Positions 16,373 through 25,203 of a DNA stretch of 64,000 nucleotides are shown piece by piece. Below the pieces are notes generated by a model. The model searched no databases and had not been told where the DNA came from. It saw nothing but the letters and a program-made list of their open reading frames with translations. Source of the DNA: Clostridia bacterium (lineage in GTDB: Bacteria; Bacillota; Clostridia; Oscillospirales; Acutalibacteraceae); assembly GCA_017625435.1 (NCBI GenBank), contig JAGAKX010000011.1:1-64000 (forward strand). Reading direction: 5' to 3'. Position 1 is the stretch's first letter, and every line of letters begins with the position of its first letter. The position numbers and the translations under genes are program-made.

Positions 16373-17518
16373 TTACAGCTTTATCTTCTTTTCGCCGAGG
16401 GGCATATTCTTTCTGAAGTTGGGGATTTCCATAGTCTTTCCGCCGTTTGTAACGGAAAGGTTTGAAAGAAGTCCTACTGCTGTCCATTCGCATGCCTTAT
16501 AAACGTCAAGCTCGGGCTGAGTGTTTGTGCGTATTGCATTTATGAAATCTTCAACAATGAAGAAGTCGCCGCCGCCGTGACCTGCTGCAATCTGCTCGGG
16601 AGTAGCATTTCTGTACTTTTCGGGAAGTAAATCCTTGTAATTGTTTATATTCTCCCAATCCATTTCGCCTTTTTCGTTTGCATTCTTAGTAAGAGATACT
16701 CTGTCTACGTCACCTTCAAGATTTCCCTTGCGGTACTGTGAAGACTGGAAAATACCCTCAGTACCCTGAAGAAGGTAGTTGTCCATACAATGGGGTCTGG
16801 GAGACAGACAGTCTGTTCTTATTTCAAGAAGGCTTCCCTTGTCTGTACGGCACATTGTTGTGGTACCGCTGTCCTGCTTTACACCGTAGCTGTGACGGGG
16901 ACCGGGGGAGAAGCAGGAAATTTCTGTAATTTTTTCATCGGGGAACCACTGCATAACGGGGCCTATACTGTGTGTGGGATAGAAATTACCTCTTGTACCG
17001 CACTGCCAGAAGCTTCTCCAGGAGGTCTTTCCGTCGGGATATGTAAGTAAATCGCCTATGTTGTGAAGGTACATACCCTCTGCATAGTAGGGAGTGCCGA
17101 ACATTCCCTTTTTAACCATTTCCTTTACAAGCTGTACTGTGGGAGTATAAATGTAGTTTTCTGCATACATATAAATTTTGTTGTACTTTTCAACGCTTTC
17201 GCAAAGCCAGAAAAGCTCATCCATGGAAACGCCTGCCGTAACCTCACTCATAACGTGCTTACCGGCTTCCATAGCCGTAATTGCCTGAGGCACATGGCAC
17301 TGCATGGGGGTTGCGATAATTACCGCATCAATGTCGCTTTCAAGCATATCCTCATAAATGCGGAATGTCTTTATGTCACCGTCTCCGATTCTGTCGACAG
17401 CTTTCTTGAGGTTATCCTCATTAAGGTCGCACATTGCGGTGATCTGTACATCATCAATAGCCTGAAGACCTTTAAGGGTAGAAAGTCCTCTGGTACCGAC
17501 AATACCGATTTTTATCAT
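16373..17518 (-). CDS. Gfo/Idh/MocA-family oxidoreductase
   Basis: 381 residues. The dinucleotide fold opens with IKIGIVGTRGLSTLKGL, and EAGKHVMSEVTAG around residue 87 is the family's EKP-like block. A tract with GGGDFFIVEDFINAI closes the catalytic domain. Family members oxidise or epimerise sugars and inositols with NAD(P). GTRG replaces the common GxGxxG spacing, which is seen in related sugar dehydrogenases. Located upstream of the PHP gene and behind its own promoter; together they may process a phosphorylated sugar, which is inference. Confidence 0.87.
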   Translation of the reverse strand: MIKIGIVGTRGLSTLKGLQAIDDVQITAMCDLNEDNLKKAVDRIGDGDIKTFRIYEDMLESDIDAVIIATPMQCHVPQAITAMEAGKHVMSEVTAGVSMDELFWLCESVEKYNKIYMYAENYIYTPTVQLVKEMVKKGMFGTPYYAEGMYLHNIGDLLTYPDGKTSWRSFWQCGTRGNFYPTHSIGPVMQWFPDEKITEISCFSPGPRHSYGVKQDSGTTTMCRTDKGSLLEIRTDCLSPRPHCMDNYLLQGTEGIFQSSQYRKGNLEGDVDRVSLTKNANEKGEMDWENINNYKDLLPEKYRNATPEQIAAGHGGGDFFIVEDFINAIRTNTQPELDVYKACEWTAVGLLSNLSVTNGGKTMEIPNFRKNMPLGEKKIKL

Positions 17519-17550
17519 AATATCAGCTCCTAGATTAGATTTGTAAACAG

Positions 17551-17579
17551 ATTATATACCCGACTGTATATTTTTGCAA
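17551..17579 (-). promoter_or_regulatory. Promoter of the oxidoreductase-PHP unit
   Basis: On the minus strand TTGCAA (17579-17574), 17-base spacer, TATAAT (17556-17551), 33 bases upstream of the ATG. Confidence 0.7.
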
Positions 17580-17636
17580 TATAAGAAAAGGTTTTTTTCT
17601 TGTTTTTTCTGTCCGCTGGAACTATAAATAAAAAAA

Positions 17637-17663
17637 AGACCGGTTGATTGCTCAACCGGTCTG
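17637..17663 (-). terminator. Intrinsic terminator
   Basis: AGACCGGTTGA-TTGC-TCAACCGGTCT, perfect, with a long T run on the minus strand. It ends the phosphodiester glycosidase gene. Confidence 0.9.
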
Positions 17664-17677
17664 CTTGTTAGTTTTTC

Positions 17678-18934
17678 TCAGATGCCGAAAAGTCTTTCAC
17701 CGAGCTCTTCAATAACACGTTCAAACATGTGTCTGATTTTATTGAAGAAATCTTTTATCTCGTTAAAGAATGATGTAATGGCATTTTCTCTGTAAACCTC
17801 AATTTCTGCACTTGCAAGAACCTCACCGTTAAGGATGTAGCTTACGGTTGTTGTTCCTGTTTTGTCGTTTGACGTGAACTTTGTGCCGTTGAGGGTACCG
17901 AGAGATTCGTCAGAAAGCTGAAGATATCCGCCCTCGGGGAAGTCTGTTTTATAGCCGTTCTTGTCAACCGCATAAACGTCGACATTCATTGATTTCTTTA
18001 CATTTGTGTAGAAAATGGGCTCATTGAATACAATGTGGTCGAATTCGCCGGTTTTTTCAGCGTTTGTTACAACGTGAAGAGTTACGGCAACCTTTCTCTC
18101 GTAGCCGTTGCTGGGCTGATTTCTCAGTTCAATATCATCTGTGCCTTCACGCTGTGTAAGGAATGTGGAGGATGCACCGCCGTCAAGGTTCATAGCTGTT
18201 TTACAGCCGAGCGCATACATAACATTTGCCATTTCATAAATGTCGAAGCCGTATGAATAGGGATCCTGTCTGCCGTCGTTTACGCAGATAACAAGAGTAC
18301 CGTCATCACGGAGTCCTACTGCTGTACGGGGAGCAAGCTTTCCTTCTTCAACTTTAATCCAGTTGCCGTTTGAAACAAGTAAGTGGTTACCGCCGACTGC
18401 GCTTACAAGGTCATCCTTTTTACCGCCTGCGGCTCTGATAACATAGTCACCGCTCTTTGTTACTCCGAAGAAATAGGGACGGCTTGTTGCATCGGTATAG
18501 GCTTCACCCTCCATTACAAAAAGGCCTGTGGGCTGACCTGTTCTTGTGTTATAGAAGCTTGCATTTACGGAAGCTATAACCTCAACGTCACGTGCGTCCT
18601 CAAGTGCATGAGCCTGGTCTCTTACGGTGCTCATTGCCCAGTCGTCAGCGTCACCGTCATTATAGCCCGTAACAACAGTTGCATTGCTGTCGGGAGCAAT
18701 TTCAATAACAAAAATATATTGCTGATAGCTGCCGGATGCATTGTTGAGAATGATTTCTCTTTCGGTAACTCCGCCGATAAGAGGATAAACCTTTTCGGAT
18801 GTTACGTGGTATCTTTCGAGCTTTGACTGGTCAATTGCAGAATCTGTTGCTGCTGATACTGACATTACAAAGGTCAGTAAAATCATCAGCACGGAAAGAA
18901 CAACTGCAAGGGACTTTCTTAAAATAGTTTTCAT
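17678..18934 (-). CDS. Secreted phosphodiester glycosidase (NAGPA domain) protein
   Basis: 418 residues from the ATG at 18932-18934 (AAAGGACG upstream); a longer frame to 18988 lacks a site. Signal peptide: MKTILRKSLAVVLSVLMI...VSAA. The NAGPA fold (about 60-320) contains SVNASFYNTRTGQPTG, RTAVGLRDDGTLVI and MNLDGGASSTFL. NAGPA enzymes cleave the phosphodiester between N-acetylglucosamine-1-phosphate and another sugar; bacterial relatives act on surface polymers. A bacterial Ig-like segment follows, then an amphipathic tail (FFNEIKDFFNKIRHMF). Monocistronic, divergent from the CotH gene. Confidence 0.87.
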   Translation of the reverse strand: MKTILRKSLAVVLSVLMILLTFVMSVSAATDSAIDQSKLERYHVTSEKVYPLIGGVTEREIILNNASGSYQQYIFVIEIAPDSNATVVTGYNDGDADDWAMSTVRDQAHALEDARDVEVIASVNASFYNTRTGQPTGLFVMEGEAYTDATSRPYFFGVTKSGDYVIRAAGGKKDDLVSAVGGNHLLVSNGNWIKVEEGKLAPRTAVGLRDDGTLVICVNDGRQDPYSYGFDIYEMANVMYALGCKTAMNLDGGASSTFLTQREGTDDIELRNQPSNGYERKVAVTLHVVTNAEKTGEFDHIVFNEPIFYTNVKKSMNVDVYAVDKNGYKTDFPEGGYLQLSDESLGTLNGTKFTSNDKTGTTTVSYILNGEVLASAEIEVYRENAITSFFNEIKDFFNKIRHMFERVIEELGERLFGI

Positions 18935-19033
18935 AAATATCGTCCTTTCATTCTTGATTATTTTTATTATACATAATTTCCCACACATAAGTCAATGTGT
19001 GATTGAAAAGTTTTATATGTTTTTGACAATTAC

Positions 19034-19062
19034 TTGATTATTTTTCTTTTTTGTGATAATAT
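19034..19062 (+). promoter_or_regulatory. Probable promoter of the CotH gene
   Basis: TTGATT (19034-19039), 17-base spacer, TAATAT (19057-19062). A better -35 (TTGACA, 19023) is too far away to pair with it. Confidence 0.5.
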
Positions 19063-19098
19063 AACCTTGTATAAAATTTCCCTTGAAGGAGAATTCTT

Positions 19099-21093
19099 AT
19101 GAAAAATCTGAAAAAGCTTGCGGTTATTATTTCCGTATTTGTTCTTTCAATGCTTTTCGTTTTTACAGCTTCTGCTGACGAAACGGGCATCAGTGCACTT
19201 TCCGTGTCTTTTGAGGCAGGGACTGAGAATTTAAGCGTTAACTGGTGGCAGGGCGAGGGACATTATTACCTCTTCTTACCTGCTGATGCAGATACAGATA
19301 CGCTTAAGGTTTATTTTACTGCTTCCTCTGAGGTGACTGTTGACGGTACAGCAGTTGAAAGCGGTTCTGAGGTAAAGCTTGAAGCAAATAAAACATACAC
19401 CTTTGCCTGCGGTGAAGCGGTATATAATGTATATGTGCTCAAGTCAGAGAATGTTCCTTCTCTTCACATAACAACAGAATCAGGCTCAATGGATGCCGTG
19501 CATGCTTCAAAATCCCACAAGGAACCGGCGGACATCACAATTATTGCTGACGGCGAAACCGTTATGTCAGATGAAGTGCTTGAGTATATCAAGGGCAGAG
19601 GTAATTCTACCTGGGCACTCAAGAAAAAGCCCTATAACATAAAGTTTGAGGAAAAGACAGACCTTTTCGGTATGGGAAAGGCAAAAAAGTGGTCTCTTCT
19701 TGCAAATTATACGGATGAAACCGATATAAGAAATATGGTAGCCTTTGATATAGCCGATAAAACGGGTATAGATTTTGTATCCAAGGGTGTTTCAGTTGAC
19801 CTTTTTGTTGACGGTAACTATTACGGAAACTATCTCCTCTGCGAAAGTGTTGAGGTAGGAAAGACCCGTGTTAACATAAATGACCTTGAGGGCGACACCG
19901 AAGACGTAAACGACAAGGACCTTGATGAATATGCCCTCGGCGGTGCTCAGGAAAGCGAGTACAAGAGTCTTAAGGCAGGTACTCAGAAATGGGCAAAGAT
20001 TCCCAATAATCCCGAAAATATTACGGGCGGATATCTTCTTGAATTCGAGCTTCCCAACCGCTATGTTGAGGAAGTAAGCGGATTTATCACAAACCGCAAT
20101 CAGACAATTGTCGTAAAAGCTCCCGAATATGCTTCCGAAGCTCAGGTTAAATATATCAGCGCTCTTTATCAGGAATTTGAGGATGCCGTATTCTCTCCCG
20201 ACGGCTGCAACAGCAAGGGTAAGCATTATACAGAGTATATTGACGTTGAATCCTTTGTTACAATGTATGTTTTCCAGGAATACGTAAAAAATCTTGATGC
20301 GGGAACAACAAGCTTCTATATTTACAAAGATAAGGACAGCGATGTTTTTGTTGCAGCCCCTGCATGGGATTTTGACTATGCGCTCGGAAACAGCTACGGC
20401 GCGTATGATTCAAATATTTCTGTTGCTGCAGAGTGGTGGGCATCAGGTTTATACTACAAGACAGGCAACGATGCAAAATTCCTTCCCACAATTCTTTCCG
20501 CTCTCTTTAAGCAGGACGATTTTTATGCACTTGCAGCAAAGGAATGGAACAATGAGTTTGCACATTTACTTAATGATGAATATTTCGCAGGGGTAAAATC
20601 GGTTGCTGAGGAAATTTCAGCTTCTGCGGTAATGAACGCTCTTCGTTGGAACACCTTCAAAACTGCCGATGCCGAATCAACCGAAAAGCAGTATATGAAT
20701 CAGGTTGACGGTGTGCTTATTAAGTTTATGAAGGAAAGAAAGGCTTTCCTCACCAAGGGCTTTGCCGAAAATTCCGTAAGAGTTCTTTTTGACGGTAACG
20801 GCGGTAAGGGAAATATGTTCAACCGTGTTGCCGTAAAGGTAGGGGACAGTTATGTTCTTCCCGACCCTGACTACACCAATCTTCCTATGATTTTTGCAGG
20901 CTGGAGCACAACTCCCGACGGCTCGGGCGAGATTTACGATGCCGGTGAAAAAGTAATTCTTGAAAATGAAAAGGTTACATTCTATGCACAGTGGAAGGAA
21001 GTGCAGATTCTCTCAGGCTTCCAGAAATTCATTCAGGCAATCAAGGATTTCTTTAATATGATAAGAGATTTCTTCCTGAATCTTTTCAAATAA
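19099..21093 (+). CDS. Secreted CotH-like kinase-fold protein
   Basis: 664 residues with signal peptide (MKNLKKLAVIISVFVLSMLF). A beta-rich N-terminal region is followed by the CotH domain (about 150-440): IKGRGNSTWALKKKPYNIK, the WSLLANYTDETDIRNM block, FVDGNYYGNYLLCESVEVG and the acidic APAWDFDYALGN. CotH proteins are atypical secreted kinases; some phosphorylate surface proteins. A C-terminal InlB-type repeat (VRVLFDGNGGKGN...FAGWSTTPDGSG...FYAQW, about 565-635) suggests surface contacts. It ends in the amphipathic IKDFFNMIRDFFLNLFK. The target is unknown. Confidence 0.88.
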   Translation: MKNLKKLAVIISVFVLSMLFVFTASADETGISALSVSFEAGTENLSVNWWQGEGHYYLFLPADADTDTLKVYFTASSEVTVDGTAVESGSEVKLEANKTYTFACGEAVYNVYVLKSENVPSLHITTESGSMDAVHASKSHKEPADITIIADGETVMSDEVLEYIKGRGNSTWALKKKPYNIKFEEKTDLFGMGKAKKWSLLANYTDETDIRNMVAFDIADKTGIDFVSKGVSVDLFVDGNYYGNYLLCESVEVGKTRVNINDLEGDTEDVNDKDLDEYALGGAQESEYKSLKAGTQKWAKIPNNPENITGGYLLEFELPNRYVEEVSGFITNRNQTIVVKAPEYASEAQVKYISALYQEFEDAVFSPDGCNSKGKHYTEYIDVESFVTMYVFQEYVKNLDAGTTSFYIYKDKDSDVFVAAPAWDFDYALGNSYGAYDSNISVAAEWWASGLYYKTGNDAKFLPTILSALFKQDDFYALAAKEWNNEFAHLLNDEYFAGVKSVAEEISASAVMNALRWNTFKTADAESTEKQYMNQVDGVLIKFMKERKAFLTKGFAENSVRVLFDGNGGKGNMFNRVAVKVGDSYVLPDPDYTNLPMIFAGWSTTPDGSGEIYDAGEKVILENEKVTFYAQWKEVQILSGFQKFIQAIKDFFNMIRDFFLNLFK

Positions 21094-21103
21094 ACATCAA
21101 AAC

Positions 21104-21144
21104 CAAAGGCTTCAAGTCTCATCTGAGACCCGAAGCCTTTTTTT
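21104..21144 (+). terminator. Intrinsic terminator
   Basis: AAAGGCTTC(AAGTCTC-ATCT-GAGACCC)GAAGCCTTTTTTT, a long stem with a T run, between converging CotH and MFS genes. Confidence 0.9.
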
Positions 21145-21156
21145 GTTGTTTATATG

Positions 21157-22764
21157 TTATCTGTCATAATAAAAATCAACCTCGGGAGCTGATTTTACGG
21201 GAGCATACTGTCCTATCCACATATCCTCCCACTTCTGACCGGCGATTCTTTCAAGACGCTTTTTCTGTTCGTCCGAAATTGTAACCGTTCCCGTTTCGTA
21301 CTTCTCCTTGATAACACGCTGAATTTCCTCGTGGTCGTTCTTTGTCATTGAAAAGCTCTTGATAAGAATAAGAGTAATAATACCGAATATAATGGGCATT
21401 ATTGAGAAATTCAGACGCAGACCGAATATTGTTCTTGCTGTCTGTTCAAGGGGCTTTTTCTTTGTAACATCATATCCGAAGAATTTAAGGGAGAAGCCGA
21501 GAATGCCTGTCATAAATGAGCTGATTGTCTTGGAAACGAAGCTTTTGAAGGTAGCAATAACACCCTCACGTCTTCTGCCTGTGATAAGCTCGTCAACGTC
21601 TGTGATGTCAGGCTGAATGGTTTCAAGCACAAAGCCGGGACCCGAGAAGCCGAAGTTATAGAGAATAGCAGCAAGGTAAAGGAAAAATACCGGAGTTTTA
21701 TGGGTTATAAAGGCATTTATTCCGAGACCTGCAAGCATAATGGGTGTAAGCATAAGTCCCGATCTTCTCTTGTCAAAGAAGCGGGTAAGGAAGTAAATAA
21801 AGGGGGAGCCTGCAAATTCAGCCGCGCCTGCAATTGTTGTAAGCAGATTGAAATGACTGTATTTGTCTGCAATACTGATAATGAAATACTGATCGGAATA
21901 GCTGTAGAAGCTTGCTCTGAAGGAGTTGAAAATGCTTATAAGGAAATACTGTCTGAATGAACGGTTTTTAAATACCATATAGTATTCATTGAAAAGGTAT
22001 TTCCAGTTTATGGGGTCATTTTTAAGGTTAAGTGATGACGGCTCGGGGCAGGTAAAGAAGGAAAGTATGGGTGACCATACGAACCATACGGCAAGAACAA
22101 TACCGCATATAAGATATTTTCCTCTGTCGTCAGGCGACGGGTCGGGCAGATTGAAGCCACCCAGGGAGAAGCCCATAAATACGAAGGAGATTATCTGTCC
22201 CACGCTGTTGAACATATATTCAACCATTTTGTACTGCGTCCGTCTGAAATAGTCCGGCTCAATAGTCGGAAGCATTGCTACGTGAGGTACGCTCATCATA
22301 GTGAAGGATGTTGAATATATGAAAGATGTTGCAAGATAATAAATGAAGTTGAAGGTCATATTGCCCATTGATGAAACACCGAAGGAACACCACTTCATTA
22401 TGTAAGCGAAGAAGAAAGGAATTGCGCCCAGAAGAACGTAAAGTCTGTGCTTTCCGTATTTTGAACGTGTGCGGTCTGTTATGAGACCCATAACCACGTC
22501 CGAAACAGCATCAATGATTCCGTTTATCATACTGATTGTGCCCGTGATATGTGTCGGCATCTGTTCAACGAAGCTCAGATACTGCTGATGGTAAAGGTTA
22601 ATGGGATACCAGGCACCGCCAAGGGTGATGTTGGCACAGGTGTAGCCTGCCATCGGCTTTATGTATGTTGCGAAATTGCCTTCAATTCCGGCGGCATTTT
22701 TCAGCTGATTCCCCGTTTTTGTAAGTGCCTGCCGCACTTTTCCGCGGTTGTCTTTTCTGCCCAT
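21157..22764 (-). CDS. MFS transporter, GPH (glycoside-pentoside-hexuronide) type
   Basis: 535 residues with about twelve hydrophobic spans. The loop DAVSDVVMGLITDRTRSKYG followed by KHRLY is the GPH:cation symporter motif. Further spans include GVSSMGNMTFNFIYYLA and the LTTIAGAAEFAGSPFIYFL region. These carriers bring glycosides or uronides in with Na+ or H+. A 55-residue cytoplasmic tail (EEIQRVIKEKYETGTVTI onward) is charged. No glycosidase is adjacent, so the sugar is unknown. Own promoter on the minus strand. Confidence 0.87.
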   Translation of the reverse strand: MGRKDNRGKVRQALTKTGNQLKNAAGIEGNFATYIKPMAGYTCANITLGGAWYPINLYHQQYLSFVEQMPTHITGTISMINGIIDAVSDVVMGLITDRTRSKYGKHRLYVLLGAIPFFFAYIMKWCSFGVSSMGNMTFNFIYYLATSFIYSTSFTMMSVPHVAMLPTIEPDYFRRTQYKMVEYMFNSVGQIISFVFMGFSLGGFNLPDPSPDDRGKYLICGIVLAVWFVWSPILSFFTCPEPSSLNLKNDPINWKYLFNEYYMVFKNRSFRQYFLISIFNSFRASFYSYSDQYFIISIADKYSHFNLLTTIAGAAEFAGSPFIYFLTRFFDKRRSGLMLTPIMLAGLGINAFITHKTPVFFLYLAAILYNFGFSGPGFVLETIQPDITDVDELITGRRREGVIATFKSFVSKTISSFMTGILGFSLKFFGYDVTKKKPLEQTARTIFGLRLNFSIMPIIFGIITLILIKSFSMTKNDHEEIQRVIKEKYETGTVTISDEQKKRLERIAGQKWEDMWIGQYAPVKSAPEVDFYYDR

Positions 22765-22806
22765 AAAAATTCTCCTCTTTTGTGCAAATTATTGTAATAT
22801 GTAAAA

Positions 22807-22836
22807 ATTATAACATTAATATAGTCATAATGTCAA
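22807..22836 (-). promoter_or_regulatory. Promoter of the MFS transporter
   Basis: Minus strand TTGACA (22836-22831), 18-base spacer, TATAAT (22812-22807), about 43 bases upstream of the ATG. Confidence 0.72.
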
Positions 22837-22890
22837 ACAAATTATCATAATATTTGTTGAAAAATTCTGTTGAAAAAGTCAAAAATCTTA

Positions 22891-22919
22891 TTGCATTGAT
22901 TTGACCTTTGTGCTATAAT
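22891..22919 (+). promoter_or_regulatory. Promoter of the EF-G paralogue
   Basis: TTGCAT (22891-22896), 17-base spacer, TATAAT (22914-22919), 70 bases before the TTG start. Confidence 0.68.
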
Positions 22920-22988
22920 TTCCCTTGTACTCTTTTGGGAATTTGTTGTTTTTCACCATATTCCTCACATTTCTAGGAGGTAAACATT

Positions 22989-25058
22989 TTGAAACAGTAT
23001 AACGCTAAAGACATCAGAAACGTCTGCATCGCCGGTCACGGCGGCAGAGGTAAGACCACTCTCGCAGAGGCTATGCTCTACATCGCAGGAGCATCCGACC
23101 GTTTCGGTAAAGTCAGTTACGGCAACACCGTAATGGACTTCGACGCTGAAGAAAAGCGCCGTCATAATTCAGTATCATCAGCTGTATGCCCTCTTGAGTG
23201 GCGTGACAGAAAAATAAATATTATTGACACTCCTGGTCTTTTTGACTTCGCAACGGGTGTTTCCGAAGGTATCAGAGCTGCAGAAACAGTTCTTATCGTA
23301 ACAAAGTCAGGCTCAGGCGTCGGTGTAGGTGCTGAAAAGGCTTACAAGGCTGCATGCTCAAGAAATATGTCAAAGTATATAATCGTTACGGGCTGTGATG
23401 CAGAAAATGCTAACTTCTACAAGACTGTTGATGCATTCCAGGAAGCATTCGGCACACAGGTTTGTCCCGTTGTTGTTCCTTACGTTGAAGGTGACAAGGT
23501 TGTCAGCTACGTTAACTTCCTTCAGAATAAGGCTTTCGCATATAAGGACGGCAAGGCAACGGAAGTTCCCATGCCCTCAACAGAAAGAATCGAACAGCTT
23601 CACGCAGCCTTCACAGAGTCAGTTGCTACTGCAGATGATGAGCTTATGATGAAGTTCTTTGACGGTGAAGAATTCACACACGACGAAATCGTTATGGGTC
23701 TTTCAAAGGGTGTTCTTGACGGTACGGTAATGCCTATGTACGCTTGTTCAGCTTACACTCTTGAAGCTGTTGATCTCGTTCTTAACGGTATCACAAAGAT
23801 GGCTCCCTCACCCGTACAGTTTAAGGAAGCTGCTACAGATGCAGACGGAAACGAAATTGAGCTTGAATGTGATGAAAACGGACCTCTTGCAGCAATGTGC
23901 TTCAAGACAGTTGCCGACCCCTTCGTAGGTAAGATGACTTACGTTAAGGTAGTTTCAGGTAAGATTGACGGAAATACTCCCTGCTATACTCCCAGAACAG
24001 CCGCTAACCAGAGAATGGGTAAGCTCATTATCCCCAAGGGCGGTAAGACTGAGGATACTTCAGTTATTGTAGCAGGTGATATCGCAGTTATCACAAAGCT
24101 TGACGGTATCAAGACAGGTGATACAATCTGCTCCGAAAAGCAGCCCATCTCTCTTGAAGCTCCCGTATTCCCCGCACCCTGTCTTTCAATGGCAGTTGTA
24201 GTTAAGAAGAAGGGCGAGGAAGAAAAGGTTGCCGCAGGTCTCAAGAAGCTTTCTCACGAGGATCCCGCTATCAAGTACTATACAAACGACGAAACAAGAG
24301 AGCAGATTCTCTCAGGTCTCGGCGAACAGCATCTTGACCTTATCGTAACAAAGCTCAAGACCAAGTTCGGTGTTGAGGTTGACCTTCAGATTCCCAGAGT
24401 TGCTTACAGAGAAACTATCTCCAAGAGAGTTGAAATCCACGGCAGACATAAGAAGCAGTCCGGCGGTCACGGTCAGTTCGGTGACGTATGGATCCGTTTT
24501 GAGCCCTGTGATGAGCTTGACCTTGTATTCGGTGAAGAGGTTGTCGGCGGTTCAGTTCCCAAGAACTTCTTCCCTGCAGTTGAAAAGGGTCTCAGAGAAA
24601 GCGTTAAGCGCGGTATCGTTGCAGGTTATCCCGTAGTTAACATCAAGGCTACACTTTATGACGGATCTTACCATCCCGTTGACTCCTCCGAAATGGCATT
24701 CAAGACAGCCGCTTCACTTGCTTTCAAGCAGCTTAAGGATACAGCAGGCCCCGCAATTCTTGAACCTATAGGAACCCTCAAGGCTTATGTGCCCGATGAT
24801 AACCTCGGCGATATTATGGGTGACGTTACAAAGCGCCGCGGCAGAGTTCTCGGTATGGGTCCTGCAGAGGAAGCAAAGATGCAGCTTCTTGAAGCAGAGG
24901 TTCCCATGGCTGAAATGGGCGATTTCTCAACAACACTTCGTTCCGTAACAGCAGGCAGAGGATATTTCTCCTTCGAATTTGAAAGATATGAAAGAGCTCC
25001 TCAGGATGTTGCTGCTAAGGTTATTGCAGAATCCACAATGGAAGACGACGACGAATAA
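22989..25058 (+). CDS. Elongation factor G-like translational GTPase (EF-G paralogue)
   Basis: 689 residues, starting at TTG (22989) with AGGAGG six bases upstream. P-loop GHGGRGKTT replaces the GHIDHGKTT of canonical EF-G; G3 is DTPGLFDF. The G4 position, expected NKxD, reads VTGCDAEN, so the base-recognition motif is degenerate. Domains II to V follow normally (HGRHKKQSGGHGQFGDVW; RRGRVLGMGP; GRGYFSFEF). P-loop and G3 place it in the EF-G2-like group, not the main fusA. Codons are strongly biased to AAG, CTT and GGT, which suggests high expression. It may assist translocation or recycling; this is inference. Confidence 0.88.
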   Translation: MKQYNAKDIRNVCIAGHGGRGKTTLAEAMLYIAGASDRFGKVSYGNTVMDFDAEEKRRHNSVSSAVCPLEWRDRKINIIDTPGLFDFATGVSEGIRAAETVLIVTKSGSGVGVGAEKAYKAACSRNMSKYIIVTGCDAENANFYKTVDAFQEAFGTQVCPVVVPYVEGDKVVSYVNFLQNKAFAYKDGKATEVPMPSTERIEQLHAAFTESVATADDELMMKFFDGEEFTHDEIVMGLSKGVLDGTVMPMYACSAYTLEAVDLVLNGITKMAPSPVQFKEAATDADGNEIELECDENGPLAAMCFKTVADPFVGKMTYVKVVSGKIDGNTPCYTPRTAANQRMGKLIIPKGGKTEDTSVIVAGDIAVITKLDGIKTGDTICSEKQPISLEAPVFPAPCLSMAVVVKKKGEEEKVAAGLKKLSHEDPAIKYYTNDETREQILSGLGEQHLDLIVTKLKTKFGVEVDLQIPRVAYRETISKRVEIHGRHKKQSGGHGQFGDVWIRFEPCDELDLVFGEEVVGGSVPKNFFPAVEKGLRESVKRGIVAGYPVVNIKATLYDGSYHPVDSSEMAFKTAASLAFKQLKDTAGPAILEPIGTLKAYVPDDNLGDIMGDVTKRRGRVLGMGPAEEAKMQLLEAEVPMAEMGDFSTTLRSVTAGRGYFSFEFERYERAPQDVAAKVIAESTMEDDDE

Positions 25059-25071
25059 CAGTCATAATTTT

Positions 25072-25102
25072 ACCCGTTCCTTATCGGAACGGGTATTTTT
25101 TT
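25072..25102 (+). terminator. Intrinsic terminator of the EF-G gene
   Basis: ACCCGTTCC-TTATC-GGAACGGGT followed by a run of seven or eight T. Confidence 0.9.
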
Positions 25103-25150
25103 GTTGAAAAAACGGAGCGGTCAGGCTTCGTTATCTCTCATAATGTGCAG

Positions 25151-25200
25151 AAAATACCCCTACCCTCGGAATTGGGGTAGGCGTGATGATTTGGTATTTT
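25151..25200 (-). terminator. Composite hairpin, probable terminator
   Basis: CCTACCC-TCGGAATT-GGGGTAGG inside an outer AAAATACC/GGTATTTT pair, directly after the pyridoxamine kinase stop on the minus strand. Confidence 0.65.
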
Positions 25201-25203
25201 TTC

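Noticed and set aside
22989-25058. Ribosomal-protection tetracycline resistance gene
   Set aside because: The sequence follows the EF-G2 pattern (GHGGRGKTT, HGRHKKQSGGHGQFGD); Tet(M)-type signatures are not seen.
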